Positions 10,058-21,059 of a stretch of DNA of 64,000 bases are shown piece by piece; position 1 is the stretch's first letter, and every line of letters starts with the position of its first letter. Below the pieces are notes generated by a model that saw nothing but the letters and a program-made list of their open reading frames with translations, was not told where the DNA came from and made no database searches. This DNA comes from Mesostigma viride (taxonomy: Eukaryota > Streptophyta > Mesostigmatophyceae > Mesostigmatales > Mesostigmataceae). The stretch is taken from assembly GCA_009746045.1 (NCBI GenBank), contig RPFO01000082.1, forward strand, positions 735,473-799,472, given 5' to 3'. The translations under genes were made by a program, and so were the position numbers.

Positions 10058-11024
10058 AGACCAGGCCTTGCTTCAGCTTGGGTGCCCCAGTGGGCTGCTT
10101 GACCAAAGTACCAAGTGGTGACTGGTGCTTACTGGTTGACAGCCGGTCCTTCAGGGTTAGGTACACCCTCCTGGACAGGAGTTGGTGTGGAATGTCACTC
10201 CTACCAGCTGAGAATCATGCCTGGCCCTCCCCATGGGGTTCAGAAGAGTCGCCAGGACTTAAGTCGACGCCTTTGGCCTCAAACAGTTAGGCCATGCAAG
10301 GGCAACCCGAATGCTGGTTCTTACAGGTTGCTGTATATATGTTTTCTAGTGCTTGTTTCCAACCTGTTGCTAATAAAGAACCTGGTTGTGTGACCATGTG
10401 GAACATGGTTGCCAGGGAGCCACATTCTGGGTTATATATGCTTGAATAAAACATAATCATGTCATGTCATTCTCATGTTGTTCTCATGGTTGTAATGTTT
10501 CTCTTGTGTAAGTTCCAGGTCACCTATAAACCTGGAGGTTGGGGTGGGGTTCAATTCCCCAGCAGAGCCACAGCCTGGCATGAGTGATTCCTGGGCTTAA
10601 CACCCAGTGAAGACATGGGCTCCCCAATGAGGCAGTATTTGTATAGGTGCTACCTGAGTCTCTTTGAGCATAAAAGGGAAAGGCTGGCCAAGGCGGGCGC
10701 CATAAGAACGGGCGCCTGTGATAACTGTGAAAGATCAGGAACTCACAATAATACGTTCTTGGCATCCTTTAATCCCAGCCATTGGACTAGGTAATGTGCC
10801 TTGACTTTAATCTAACACCAAGTTCCCAAGGAAAGGTTGGGAGCTGACCAAGGGGCAGGGGATAACCTGGGGTGACCTCTGATTCACTGGCCAGTACACC
10901 TAGCCTGGTCCAAGGGCGTATATGTTGTTTCCCAAAAGGAGGCAGGACCCTGGGCCCTATCAGGTCTGATCAACCCCAAGGGACCAAGCGGTCTGTGGCT
11001 GAGTGAGCACAAGCAAGGTTAGGC
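10058..11024 (+). other. B1 3' UTR, left part
   Basis: A non-coding stretch that is partly conserved with the B2 3' UTR (28746-29675 on the minus strand). It contains AATAAA-type signals near 10370 and 10445, a GGCGCC...GGCGCC inverted repeat near 10698-10720, and the hairpin whose loop complements the primer site. It is interrupted at 11025 by TIR elements and continues at 22064-22104. Confidence 0.75.
10738..10761 (+). promoter_or_regulatory. B1 3' UTR hairpin carrying the primer-site complement
   Basis: The stem AGGAAC / GTTCTT (one G-U pair) encloses a 12-nt loop TCACAATAATAC. ACAATAATACG (10745-10755) is the exact 11-nt reverse complement of the sequence directly after the 5' LTR. The B2 equivalent keeps both the hairpin and the complementarity with a changed base pair. 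Confidence 0.7.
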
Positions 11025-12113
11025 TGTCGCGTTTGCGTGCCATTATATCCTAGCCTATCACTTGGAAGGCATATCCATAGCAATAGAGTACTCTTGTGTG
11101 TGATCCACTATATTCATGACAGGCAGCGCAGCCAGCCGATATTTATATTATGAAGATTGCAATAATGCTTTATGATGAAAGCAATGCCCAAACCATTCAT
11201 TCCATAACATTTGACAAATTACAATGAATGCCGAGTTGTGCTGCCGCAACTGTAAGAGTAACTACATATCCTTGAGACCCATCGAAATCACCACAGACCG
11301 ACCATGACGCCACTGTGGCGCAACAGTGTTTACTTACGTCATAATCTATATCAACTGTGTGACTCTGCGCTCATGTCCCAGTTACTGGCACACTGGCCAA
11401 CGACGAACCGGCCCTTTCCCGGGACTGTTCCCGGGTCAGCAGAACGTTTCTCGTCCACAATGCCAACAACATCCCAACCGGATCAAACCATTGTCAATCT
11501 TATCAACCATCGTCATGGCAACGACATGCAACCACTCACGGGGGCTGCTCCGGGCTGTTCGAGAAGTTTAACCCCATGAAGACAACAAACTAGTTGTGAG
11601 GGAGAGAAACGAGCGAACAACGACCACCATGGCCGCTGCGCTGCTCCTAAATACCTCCAAAAATCCCGGCATCCATGCGCTGTCGCATTTGCCAGCAAGC
11701 CGCCTGACGTGCAGTTAGACTGCCAGCAAAATGCAGAGCAAGTCTGTTCGACAACCACGTGCGAGCCAGCACACCGCACACTACGATCTGCGTATCTAGC
11801 TTTGTCAGATGGACTGAACATCATTCCGTCTGGACAGTACAAAAGATTCATAACTGCCAAATGTCACGCACCGGAATATTGCGCAAGCCACCAAGGCTTT
11901 GCGCCCCAAAGTCTTGCGCCTGAACCTAAGTCAGGTCACCTAAGACTGTCACTCTAGAAATTCAGGCCTTTCCGGCGCGGCGCTCCACACCGGCCCAAGG
12001 AACAAAGCCTGCGGCGTACTGAATCGGAACCAACCAAACGTCGGTAACGATTCCGATTACGGCAACCGCGTAACTTCTTGAGTGCACGGACGTAAATGAT
12101 CACGGACGTGACA
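11025..12113 (+). mobile_element. TIR DNA element I1 (short, internally deleted copy)
   Basis: Starts TGTCGCGTTTGCG and ends CACGGACGTGACA, so only the outer TGTC-CG / CG-GACA is inverted. The insertion into the B1 3' UTR is flanked by AGGC (11021-11024, and 22060-22063 after the second copy). It shares about 90 bp of left end and about 1 kb of right end with I2 but lacks I2's middle. No transposase is seen. ORFs here are short and do not resemble known proteins. Confidence 0.7.
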
Positions 12114-12239
12114 GCTGTCGCGTTTGCGTGCCATTATATCCTAGCCTATCACTTGGAAGGCATATCCATAGCAATAGAGTACTCTTGTGTGTGATCCACT
12201 ATATTCCCCCCCACTTTTTAGCTCGAAAAAATGAAGAGC

Positions 12240-12696
12240 AGTTAGATGAGATGCTTAGGCTGACACACGGATTTCTGGCCTGCGCGCCGCGTATTGCCTA
12301 CCGCGGCTGAGCGGGACACCTCAGTACAGTACGGCAGGGTGTACGGTACTGAGGTGTCATGTGGACCGATGTGCGGTTAGTGCCAGACTGTGCCTAGACT
12401 CTAGCTCGACCCGCCAGACCCGGGTTATCCGGTTCTGGACGGGCCGAGTGTAGTTGATGCTAGTGACGTGGTCGCATGGCATTGCAGTGTACAGTTGTCC
12501 ACTGGTCGTGTGCTGCAGGTAGCACCGCCATAGGCATATAGGCGTAGCACTGGGGAGTGCCACAGCACCCGAGTTTGCCCAGACGTTCCATTCTGAGCTC
12601 TCAGCTTCCTTTGCTCTCTCATTGTATTATTGTAATACAATCATCATTCGCTCTCAGCTTTCGCAGTTGTTTGTCGTCCCTAGTCTCCATCCAACT
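12240..12696 (+). repeat. E 5' LTR
   Basis: 457 bp, starting AGTTAGATGAG and ending CATCCAACT. The 3' LTR (456 bp) differs at few positions, for example near the ends of the central CCGGTT/CCGGGC segment. The terminal bases are not TG...CA. Confidence 0.92.
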
Positions 12697-12707
12697 TGGA
12701 CTGAAAA
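12697..12707 (+). promoter_or_regulatory. E primer-binding-site position, complementary to own 3' UTR
   Basis: TGGACTGAAAA directly follows the 5' LTR. Its exact reverse complement is at 20146-20156 in E's 3' UTR, in a 12-nt hairpin loop. Because it begins TGG, a tRNA primer cannot be excluded for this element alone. Confidence 0.7.
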
Positions 12708-12744
12708 GTTCGATATTTTTTTTACAATCAAAAAAAAAAAAGAT

Positions 12745-14460
12745 ATGGCTTCCAACAACGGCAACAACGGCAACAACAAGGGGAAGGCGCCTGCCAGGCG
12801 CACCTCACCCCGCCTTTCGCCGGAGGGCACGCCCTCCACCAACGATGCGAGGGTGACGCCCAACGTCACCTTCCGCACGGTGGTCGCTGACCACCCCAGG
12901 CGTCGGGGCCCGCAGGTGGGGCCCGGCGCCCGGGGAATGGCGAGCGGTCGTCCGTTTGCCATAGGCGGTTCGTCCGCCATGGCACCTGGGGGGCAGGTCC
13001 CCCGGGCACGCAATGCCCCCGTCGCAGGTGACGGGGGTCGTGAGCGGAGTGATTCCTCGGAGGAGGATGGCGAGGTGCCGCCTGCGAGGCCTCGGCCTTC
13101 GCTCGAGCTGTCGTCGCAGACACCTGCGACGTCTGGCAACTTGTCCGTGGGCCGACAGATGGCCGTCATGGACATTGACCGGTATGGGGAACATGTTCCG
13201 CCCCCGGTCGCATTCGGGCGCCCACCCCATTTTCTCCCCATTGGGGAGGACGACATCCCCGCCTTCATTTCGATGAACGGCCGGATTTTACGTCAACGTT
13301 TTCAGATGCTTCCAGATGAGGAGATGCACGCGATAGAGGTTCATCGGGTGCACACGCAGATCGAGGGGCGGCTGAGGATGCAGTTCTCCCTGGTTCAGGT
13401 AGCAGTTTGGCTGTACTGTTTCGCCAATCGGCCGAGGCACAACCCCGGCACTGTTGATCAGTGGGCGTCCCGACAGCGCCAGCGAGAGGCGCTGAGAGTG
13501 GTCGCCCGACAGGAGATCCAGCTGACTCCGTTGGGGCCGTGGCCCCAAGTCACGCCAGTTGGCTGGGGCCCGGATAGGCGTGAGGCGGCTGCGATGCCGC
13601 CTGCGACGGGGCGCGGGGCGGCAGACGCCCCCAACATGCCCATGGGTGGTGAAGCCACCCAGGATCCTCTGGCAGGTCAGAGGGTCCAACCTCAGCCGCA
13701 GGCTCCCCCGCCCAGCGTGGGGGGCCAGGTGGCTGAGGAGGCCACCGGGGTCGCAGGGACCCCGGCGGCGACACAAGCGCCCGGGGTCGCAGGGACCCCG
13801 GCAGCGACGCCGGCGCCTCCGGCGCTGGCGGGGGATGCAGCCCCCATGGAAGGTGTCACGGGCACCTCCAGCGGCTCTGGGGGGCAGGCCCCCTCTAGTC
13901 GCAACAAGGACAAGTCCCTGGCAGGGCCGGAGGGGCCCCAGGGTCCCACCGCAGCTGGGCAGCAACCAGCACTGCTGGAGGGCGACCTGCAAGGTCGCGA
14001 CTTCATCACCCTGGGTGATGAGGCCGTGTGGCGTGCCATACAGACAGCCACAGCCTCCTTCCGTGGGCTGGCCGACAGGAGCCAGCAGATGCATGTCGCG
14101 GAGGCGGGCAGCCTGGTGTGTGCAATCATCACGCACATCCTGGGCCTGCCCAACCTCCAAGAGGGCACACGCAGGGTGTGCGACGACCTGCTGCCTGCCC
14201 TGCAGGCTCTCCTCTCAGGGAGGAGGGTGCAGGGCAGCAGGGTGCGTCTGGTGCGTTTGCTGGAGCTCCTGCACAACGCCATCCTGAGAGGGGCGGGTAG
14301 GTGGCTAACTCTGCCTACCTGGTTGCATCATGATCTTACTAACCCTACTGACGATGAAGTGTCCCTCTCTCCCACCTTCCATGATTGGGAGGAGGCCCGC
14401 AGCAGGAGGCGGGAAGTGACACACACTCACACCCCCACCCAGCCCCCCTATGTTGTCTAA
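12745..14460 (+). CDS. E ORF1, unknown protein upstream of Gag
   Basis: 571 codons from the ATG that follows an A-rich leader. I recognise no named domain. The N-terminal third is basic and disordered (Pro/Arg/Gly-rich), the middle is Ala/Pro/Gly-rich with a near-repeat GVAGTPAAT, and the C-terminal part (about residues 430-540) looks globular and Leu-rich. The stop TAA at 14458-14460 overlaps the ATG of the gag-pol frame (14450) by 11 nt, an arrangement suited to termination-reinitiation. Its position corresponds to B1 ORF1 and to the N-terminal half of C Gag. Confidence 0.65.
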   Translation: MASNNGNNGNNKGKAPARRTSPRLSPEGTPSTNDARVTPNVTFRTVVADHPRRRGPQVGPGARGMASGRPFAIGGSSAMAPGGQVPRARNAPVAGDGGRERSDSSEEDGEVPPARPRPSLELSSQTPATSGNLSVGRQMAVMDIDRYGEHVPPPVAFGRPPHFLPIGEDDIPAFISMNGRILRQRFQMLPDEEMHAIEVHRVHTQIEGRLRMQFSLVQVAVWLYCFANRPRHNPGTVDQWASRQRQREALRVVARQEIQLTPLGPWPQVTPVGWGPDRREAAAMPPATGRGAADAPNMPMGGEATQDPLAGQRVQPQPQAPPPSVGGQVAEEATGVAGTPAATQAPGVAGTPAATPAPPALAGDAAPMEGVTGTSSGSGGQAPSSRNKDKSLAGPEGPQGPTAAGQQPALLEGDLQGRDFITLGDEAVWRAIQTATASFRGLADRSQQMHVAEAGSLVCAIITHILGLPNLQEGTRRVCDDLLPALQALLSGRRVQGSRVRLVRLLELLHNAILRGAGRWLTLPTWLHHDLTNPTDDEVSLSPTFHDWEEARSRRREVTHTHTPTQPPYVV

Positions 14461-15394
14461 CCCTCCTACACAGCCCATGTTTGCCCATCCTGCTCAGCTC
14501 ACTCAAGTAGCACTTCCCTCTCAGCAGGTCTCTCCTGTGAATGCTGCAGCAGCAACACCATCTTCTCCCTCTCCCCCTGCATCCCCCTCTAGGTTGCCCA
14601 CTTACAATGAAAACCGTCCTGTGGATAGGATTAATGTCAGGGGGCTGCCTGAGGGGTATACTAGGGAGCAGGGGAATCATGCACTTCTCTCTCTGCAGCT
14701 GGCTAGGGAGGAACTGAATGTCAAGAATTGGTTTGGATCTCTCATGCAGGGGGATTTCTACCATCAGTCCTCTTCTCAGATTCAGAATCTCATTCTTGTC
14801 TTCCAGCGTAGGTATCCCAAGTGGCAGGACACGCAGGCTAGGGCAGTTTGGGAGGCTTTCATGAAGGAGCTAACTGACCTCCTCTCCACCCCCTCATCTG
14901 TGGACATATATGGGGCATTCAGGTGGGTAGAGGAATACAGGGTCACATCAGTGGACTATGTGGCTGAGACAAAGAAATATGAGCTAGCCATCAAAGCACG
15001 TCCTGATGTCCAGCAGCTAGATCACAAGTTCTTGCTGCGTTCCTTCCTTGAGAAACTCAAACTTGACAAAAACACCTACGCTATGCTTGCCACAGGAATG
15101 GCAAAGTACTGGGAGGACATGAAGGAGGCATTGGATTATATCAAGCTGGCCTTGGCTCCCCTTAGCCAGGGGGCCATGGGCACCTCTGTAAAGAGGGTCA
15201 GGGGGGAAGAGAGGGAGGAGGAGGATAGGGAGAGGGAAGACAGGAGCAAGAGACCTGTCACTATGGCAGAAGTCAAGTCCCTGCTGGGACAAATGTTTAA
15301 GGGCAAGGGCAAGGGCAAGGGCAAGGGCAAGGGCAGGGGCTGGGGCAAGGGCAAGGGTAAGGGGCAGTCTCCCTCCAAGGGGGGCAGCTCCAGC

Positions 15395-15471
<77 letters not shown>

Positions 15472-17638
15472 GAAGCAGGACAAGGAGGACAAGTCTTCTC
15501 AGCGGTGCACCCGCTGTGGCATGAAGTACCACCTGCGGCCCACCTGCCGCAAGAACGTGGACGAGCTGGGGCATTTGGACGTCCTGTGCCACAAGTGCCA
15601 CGGGCCGCCCCACGGTGACCCCAAGGACTGCAAGCGGCCTCCTTACGGCAAGAAGTGTGAGTCTCCCTCTCATGCTGGCTTGAGTGTGCCTGCTTCACCT
15701 CTTTCATCTGCATGCCCCACTGTCAGAGCAGTGAGCAGTTCTGGAAAGGTGCTACAGCTGGTTTCAGAAGATTATGTCTCTAAACCAACCTTCACATCTA
15801 TGGTTCCCAAGGTGTGCAGAGTGTCCCCAGCAGAGGATGCTCAGATCAGTTTTCAGGAGCTTGCTTTGCAGTTGCATTTCCTTTATGGGCATGAAGTGAG
15901 TGCAGAGGTGGTGGCAGCAGCAATAGGGGGGGCAGCACTCAGACGTGCATGCCAGGTGGTCAGATCCCACTGCCAGCATTGTCAGTTCAATGCACCCAAA
16001 CCCCCTAAGTGGCATGTAGCTACCCCACCTAAGAGCAAGGGCAGGGTGGTAGGAGATGTCTTTCATATCAAAGGACAATCTTACTTGGCACTTAAAGATG
16101 CATGGTCAAGGTACACAACCATTGAACCATTACCTGGAATGGACAAGACACAGTTGCTCAGGGCTCTCTTGATTGCTCAGGCCAGGTACTACCCTGTGGA
16201 GGCATTGTTACTGGATCAGCAGTTCACGTGTCTTGCCAATGAACCAGGGTGTGAGGCTATTGATCTGGCTGGGCTAGAAGATCATGAGAGGCAAGGCATT
16301 ATTGAAAGGGCCATCAGGTCCATTAAAACCCTTGTAGCCAAAGAAGATGGCAATCTGCTGGCTGACAGTGGGTCATATGCTGACAGAGCTCTGTGGTCCA
16401 CCAGGTTGTGCCAAGTCCTCAACAGGAGGCCACTCATGAAAACCCCACAAGGGGTGGTCATTACACCAGATGGATTGCATGCAGGCATTTATCCACCTGA
16501 GGTACTAGCCCTCTACAACGCACAGCGAGCACAGACAGCTAGCAGGTTAGCTGTCAAGGATGCAAAGCATCCACGTCCCACCTTCAGAGAAGGGGATCAG
16601 GTCCTATTCTACAAGGAGTCGGGACTAGGCAAGGTGGGTACCTGGCATGGGCCAGCCACCATCCTAAAGTTTAACACCACTGGCAGGACAGTGTTAGTTA
16701 AACACAATGACACGGGAAAAATTCACAGGTGTTCACCTCACAGGATGAAATTGTATTTTCCAACTGTGTCAGACGTGGCAGAGGAGGAAGAGCTGTTGGC
16801 CGACAGCCCTGTACAGTTGCCTGGCATCCCAGCGTTGCCCAGTGAGTGGTTGTTTGGAACACCCACTGGTGAGTGTGAGAGCCACACCCACTGTGACACC
16901 CAGGTCACCCTTGATGATTGCAGGCAGTCACTGCAGGATTGGCCCCCTGCAGCAGAGGGTCACATTGGCAAAACAGGTGATCAGCAACCTATCACCTCTA
17001 CAAGTGTGAACATAGCTCAGCCACTAGCTGCACCTTCCAAACGCAGCCTAGCAGACGCTGTTCGCATTTTACAAGCAGCTCATAGAGCCAAAGCTCAAAC
17101 TGCTGCAGGATCAGCTAAGGTGGGGAAGGTTGGGCAGAATGACAATAGCCCATTTATGGTTGCAGTGGACACACAAGCCCAGGTCAGCATTATCAGTGCC
17201 CTGGCTGTGCCCCATTTGCCTTTGGAACCTTCACCCTGGCACCATGTGGCTGATTTCTCAGGGCAGTCATCCCTCAAGGTATTAGGTCAGGTCATGTTGA
17301 CTATACTCGGTATCCCCACTCCTTTTCAGGTCTTGGAAGGTTATAAAGGGAATGCTTTGTTGGGGGATCCTTTTCTCTGTTACCCTGGTGTCCTCATATC
17401 CAGTGATAGACTATCCATCCAGGACATGGGTGGTGTTGATCTGAATCATTTCAAAATTTCTCTTGAAAAACTTCTTAACACCAACATTGCTTCTGTAAAA
17501 TTTGCTACACCCAAGTATGCCCCAGGGCAAGAACCCTGTGTGGCAGACTGGTTCACAACCAAAAACTTCATCCCAACTCATTTGGATTGGGCAAGCATGA
17601 TGTGGCTAAAATGTCTCCTCTTTCTTATGAACAGATAG
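14450..17638 (+). CDS. gag-pol: E Gag-integrase-protease (fused Gag-Pol, N-terminal part)
   Basis: The Gag core begins near residue 65 (GLPEGYT, conserved with C) and is followed by a Gly-Lys repeat tract, a long Asn run encoded by CAA/AAC repeats, and Cys-rich knuckles CTRCGMKYHLRPTC and CHKCHGPPHGDPKDC. There is no stop or shift between Gag and Pol. The integrase HHCC region (about 15865-15990) is followed by Asp in GDVFHIKG (about 16060), Asp in LLLDQQF (about 16220) and Glu in QGIIERAIR (about 16300). Next come a GPY-like tail (WHGPATI) and then the protease AVDTQAQVSIIS (about 17164-17199). The frame breaks near 17580, just after the protease, so the stop at 17638 is not genuine. Confidence 0.85.
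15299..15362 (+). repeat. Gly-Lys coding repeat (GGGCAA)n in E gag
   Basis: Tandem hexamers encode alternating Gly and Lys. This gives a basic, probably RNA-binding, linker in Gag. B and C also have low-complexity Gly/Lys/Gln stretches at this place. Confidence 0.85.
15394..15471 (+). repeat. (CAA)26 microsatellite encoding an Asn tract
   Basis: 78 bp of uninterrupted CAA/AAC units inside the E gag-pol frame, read as poly-Asn. The length is a multiple of three so the frame is kept. Confidence 0.97.
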
Positions 17639-19210
17639 AGCAAGACTGTCGCACACACATAGGATTCCTAAAATGGGTGGAGGCCTTTAACAAGGCCAGG
17701 GAAGAATGGGTAGTGCCAGATCCTCTTAGTCCTTCTCATACTCCCCTGTCACACCTATTGACAAAAAGCCTGCAGGGTGCAAGCACTTGCGCCTGAAGTT
17801 TGTGTGTAAACATAAGCCAGCAGCAGATGGGTCAGTCATTTTCATGCTAGACCTTGTGTGACAGAGTTCAAGGGCACCACTGATCTGACAGAGGCAGAGT
17901 TGTACACGCCAGGCATTCAGCAAACATCCCTAAAAATCTTGCTGTCTGTCTTTGTGGGTCATCTCAATGATGGGGATGACTATATGTAAGGCTACAGACA
18001 TTAAAAGGGCTTTCCTGAAAGGCTCACCTGAGATAGCACAACAAGTGTGGCATGGTCAGGTGTACGTAGTCTCCACTCCCAGAGTTTGGGCAAAACACAT
18101 CCCTCAGCAGTACCTGAAAGCTAACATAGGTGTTGAAGGGCTGCAATCAGCTCCTCGCATTTTCAGGATGTCAGCTCAGGCTGTGTTTGAAAAGTTAGGG
18201 GCTAGATATGATGACATAGACCCTTGCTTCTTTGTGGTCCCACACCCTCATGGCATTCTCACCTTTGTGTGGCATGGGGATGATCAGCTGATTGCTGGGC
18301 CAAGGCGTGCTGTGGATGATTTTATTCAACAAGTGTCACAGCATTTTGAGATTGGCAAGCAAGTAGAGCTGGGCACCACTGCCATAAAATTTTGTGGCAC
18401 AATGTTACAACTCCAGCAGCATCAAAACCAGTGGGTGTGTGCACTCTACTCTCCCAATGATTACATGCACAGCTGCTTGGAGGTTTTGCAAACAAAAATC
18501 AAACCTGGAGCCTGTCCTACCATTAGAGGCAAGCTGGGGTGGTTGTGCTCAACGTGTGCACCTCACCTGGCTGTGGTTAGCAGAGTTGATGATGATGTCT
18601 TGATGCAAGTAGGTCACAAAGCCATCACCAAAACTCTCCAGGAGGCCCTCCCCTTATCTTGCACTCCTTGGATCTCCACAAAACCATTCACATCCAAGCT
18701 ATGATGGATAGTTCCATGGAGTCCAGGCAGATTACCAAGATGCAGGCAAGGGAGTCAGGCTTGTATTTTGTGCAGAATGATGATGCACCCTTGTCTCTCA
18801 TTTCATGGTACAGCCGGTTGCATAGACGCAAGGCTGTCAGCAGCAATGCTGCTGAGTGCAGGGCAGTGGTGTCAGCAGTGCTTCATGCCAGGTACTTGAA
18901 TCATGTGCTGGTTTGGTTGCAGATGCAAGCAGGCAGCAATGCTGGGGTGGTGGCACACTTGCTCACTGACAGTCAGTCAGTCCTCAGTTTCCTTGCTAAC
19001 CCCTATGCTGTCCACACTGATCTTGACTGGGTGGTCCTGAAACAGGAGTCCACCTACTGGGAGTCCACCCGTCACGTGGAGGACAAACACAACGCTGCTG
19101 ATGCACTCACTAAAGTGCCTCAGCAGGCAGCTGAACAATATCAGCTGTTGTACCACTTGATGAACCCCTATGGCAAGCAGGCAACCCTGCCCCATAGGGG
19201 GGACGCCTAG
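17580..19210 (+). pseudogene. pol: E reverse transcriptase and RNase H, frameshifted
   Basis: Comparison with intact C shows the continuation GKHDVAKMSPLSYEQ in another frame from about 17582, a further shift near 17740, one near 17845 (a lost or gained base before the RPCVTEFKG block), one near 17985, and one near 18660. Between them the RT motifs TDIKRAFLKGS (about 17998-18030) and WHGDDQL (about 18272) and the RNase H blocks (DSSMES, AECRAVVSA, TDSQSV, NAADALTK) are clear. The last frame runs to the stop at 19208-19210. With about five breaks this copy cannot make RT. Confidence 0.85.
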
Positions 19211-19599
19211 CAGGGTCCTGTTCACCAGGGCCGCCTAGGTCACCCAGTACCCCTTGGGCAGGTCCAAGGGGTAGGTTGTGGCTTCCAGCAGGGGGGTTGG
19301 TTGGAGTCTGTTTTTCATACATCTGCGTGCCCTATGCCCAATAAAATCTGTTTTGATTTTCTCAACACCATGGAATTTCGTTATGCACACCTTCATAGGT
19401 GGGCATGGGATGTATCTCACACCTTTATTCCCTAGGGCGTATGCCTTGGTGGAATGGCCTTGAGCTCAGTGGCTCAGGTGCCCCCATTCAAGTGGAGGGT
19501 CAAAGCTCCCTTGACAGGTGGTTACCCAGGACCCCAGTTCACTGTGGATATCCTGGGCCACCTGGCCTTACTGTTCAGTGGCAGTAAGGCATGGGTGCT

Positions 19600-19870
19600 G
19601 TCATGTTGTCTAGTACAACGTGCTCAGCACAGGTGCAGGATGAAATATTCCTGTCACCTGTCACCAGGACTTCAGTCACCCATGTGCAGGGCAGGGGTGG
19701 CTGGTCTCACACGTTGTGCAGGTGCAATGTGGCCAGGTCCAGGATGTCATAGTCCTGTCACCTGTCACTCGGACTTCAGCCCCCTCTGTGCAGGGCAGGG
19801 GTGGCTGGTCCTCACATGTTGTGCAGGTACAACATGGACAGTGCAGGGTGCAATAAACCTGTCCACTGTC
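19600..19870 (+). repeat. Imperfect tandem repeat of about 105 bp in E 3' UTR
   Basis: Two full and one partial unit are visible. Each has TCCTGTCACCTGTCAC, a GGACTTCAG block, TGTGCAGGGCAGGGGTGGCT and a TTGTGCAGGT block. Confidence 0.8.
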
Positions 19871-20141
19871 ACTCCTCAGGTTGCAGGTAACCTGAGCTCA
19901 GTTGACCCAGCCTGGCTGGGTATTTTTTCTCTGAGTGGGCGATGATGATGGAACAACATGGAACCTCTTAAACGGTTACCTTGGCATTTTTTTACAATGG
20001 CTCTCTTGGCTGGTGATGCACTCCCTGGATAGGCAGACAGGCATAGCTATCTCCCTTGTGAGCTCGCGAGGAGGAGGAACTCCCCGGGCATGTTGAGCTA
20101 AACGTGATGCCATCACAAGTATTGCACGAGTTCTGGGGCCC

Positions 20142-20160
20142 ATCTTTTTCAGTCCAGATG
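20142..20160 (+). promoter_or_regulatory. E 3' UTR hairpin carrying the primer-site complement
   Basis: CATC (20141-20144) pairs with GATG (20157-20160) around a 12-nt loop TTTTTCAGTCCA. TTTTCAGTCCA (20146-20156) is the exact 11-nt reverse complement of 12697-12707. The stem is short (4 bp). Confidence 0.6.
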
Positions 20161-20275
20161 TTGCAGTATGGGTGTCAGTTGCTCAGCACCTCAGTCAGCT
20201 TGGAGTCAGTCTCCTAGCTGGGCAGGGTCAGGCTTGAAGTCGCTAGCCTTCAACCTGAAAGGAAAACATAATGGG

Positions 20276-20731
20276 AGTTAGATGAGATGCTTAGGCTGAC
20301 ACACGGATTTCCGGCCTGCGCGCCGCGTATTGCCTACCGCGGCTGAGCGGGACACCTCAGTACAGTACGGCAGGGTGTACGGTACTGAGGTGTCATGTGG
20401 ACCGATGTGCGGTTAGTGCCAGACTGTTCCTAGACTCTAGCTCGACCCGCCAGGTCCGGTGTATCCGGGCCTGACGGGCCGAGTGTAGTTGATGCTAGTG
20501 ACGTGGTCGCATGGCATTGCAGTGTACAGTTGTCCACTGGTCGTGTGCTGCAGGTAGCACCGCCATAGGCATATAGGCGTAGCACTGGGGAGTGCCACAG
20601 CACCCGAGTTTGCCCAGACGTTCCATTCTGAGCTCTCAGCTTCCTTTGCTCTCTCATTGTATTATTGTAATACAATCATCATTCGCTCTCAGCTTTCGCA
20701 GTTGTTTGTCGTCCCTAGTCTCCATCCAAGT
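20276..20731 (+). repeat. E 3' LTR
   Basis: 456 bp, starting AGTTAGATGAG and ending CATCCAAGT, followed by the AGAGC duplication. It is collinear with 12240-12696. Confidence 0.92.
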
Positions 20732-20736
20732 AGAGC

Positions 20737-21059
20737 CAAAAAGTCAAAAAGAGGATCACATAGGGAAAAAAAATTCCCACGACAGGACCGTGACATGCTT
20801 TTCAAATAGGCTAAGCAATAACCTCTTCAGTGCTTTTTCAAGGATAAGCATAATCCTCTGCATGGCTTTTTCAAGGATAAGCCTAATCCTCTTCATAGCT
20901 TTTTAAAGGATAAGCTTAATCCTCTTCCAAGTGCTTGATTCTGCAAGCAGCTTGGGTATATCTCCGGCTCAGGCTGTCCGAACTGAACCCGCCAAGGGTT
21001 GTTCGCTCGTTTAAATAAAGTGGAAATGATAGGTGTGGTCCTTGACGGCACCACCACCT
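20737..21059 (+). other. I2-specific central region with 33-bp repeats
   Basis: This sequence is absent from I1. It contains three imperfect units of about 33 bp (about 20829-20930) built on GCTTTTTCAAGGATAAGC followed by ATAATCCTC. Each unit has its own small palindrome GGATAAGC...TAATCC. No gene is seen. Confidence 0.75.

Larger units (their letters stand above)
19211..20275 (+). other. E 3' UTR
   Basis: No gene is seen. It contains AATAAAA (about 19341), a tandem repeat at 19600-19870, the primer-site-complementary hairpin near 20142-20160, and a purine-rich stretch (AAAGGAAAACATAATGGG) directly before the 3' LTR that can serve as polypurine tract. Confidence 0.75.
12240..20731 (+). mobile_element. 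Copia-like element E
   Basis: LTRs at 12240-12696 and 20276-20731 and a 5-bp duplication AGAGC (12235-12239, 20732-20736) define the element inside I2. It contains ORF1, a gag-pol frame with the order gag-IN-PR-RT-RH, and a 1-kb 3' UTR. Several frameshifts in the RT region make it inactive. Confidence 0.92.

Noticed and set aside
11304-11579. 91-codon ORF repeated at 21250-21525 as a possible transposase fragment
   Set aside because: It recurs only because I1 and I2 are near-identical DNA. An overlapping frame of equal length exists and no catalytic motif is visible.
11115-12113. Element I as a Helitron
   Set aside because: Although tandem copies are seen in rolling-circle elements, the ends are TGTC...GACA with a 4-bp duplication, not TC...CTRR inserted between A and T without duplication.
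13288-14160. Long minus-strand ORF (290 codons) opposite E ORF1
   Set aside because: It is a shadow frame of the GC-rich Pro/Ala/Gly coding sequence on the plus strand and has no domain.
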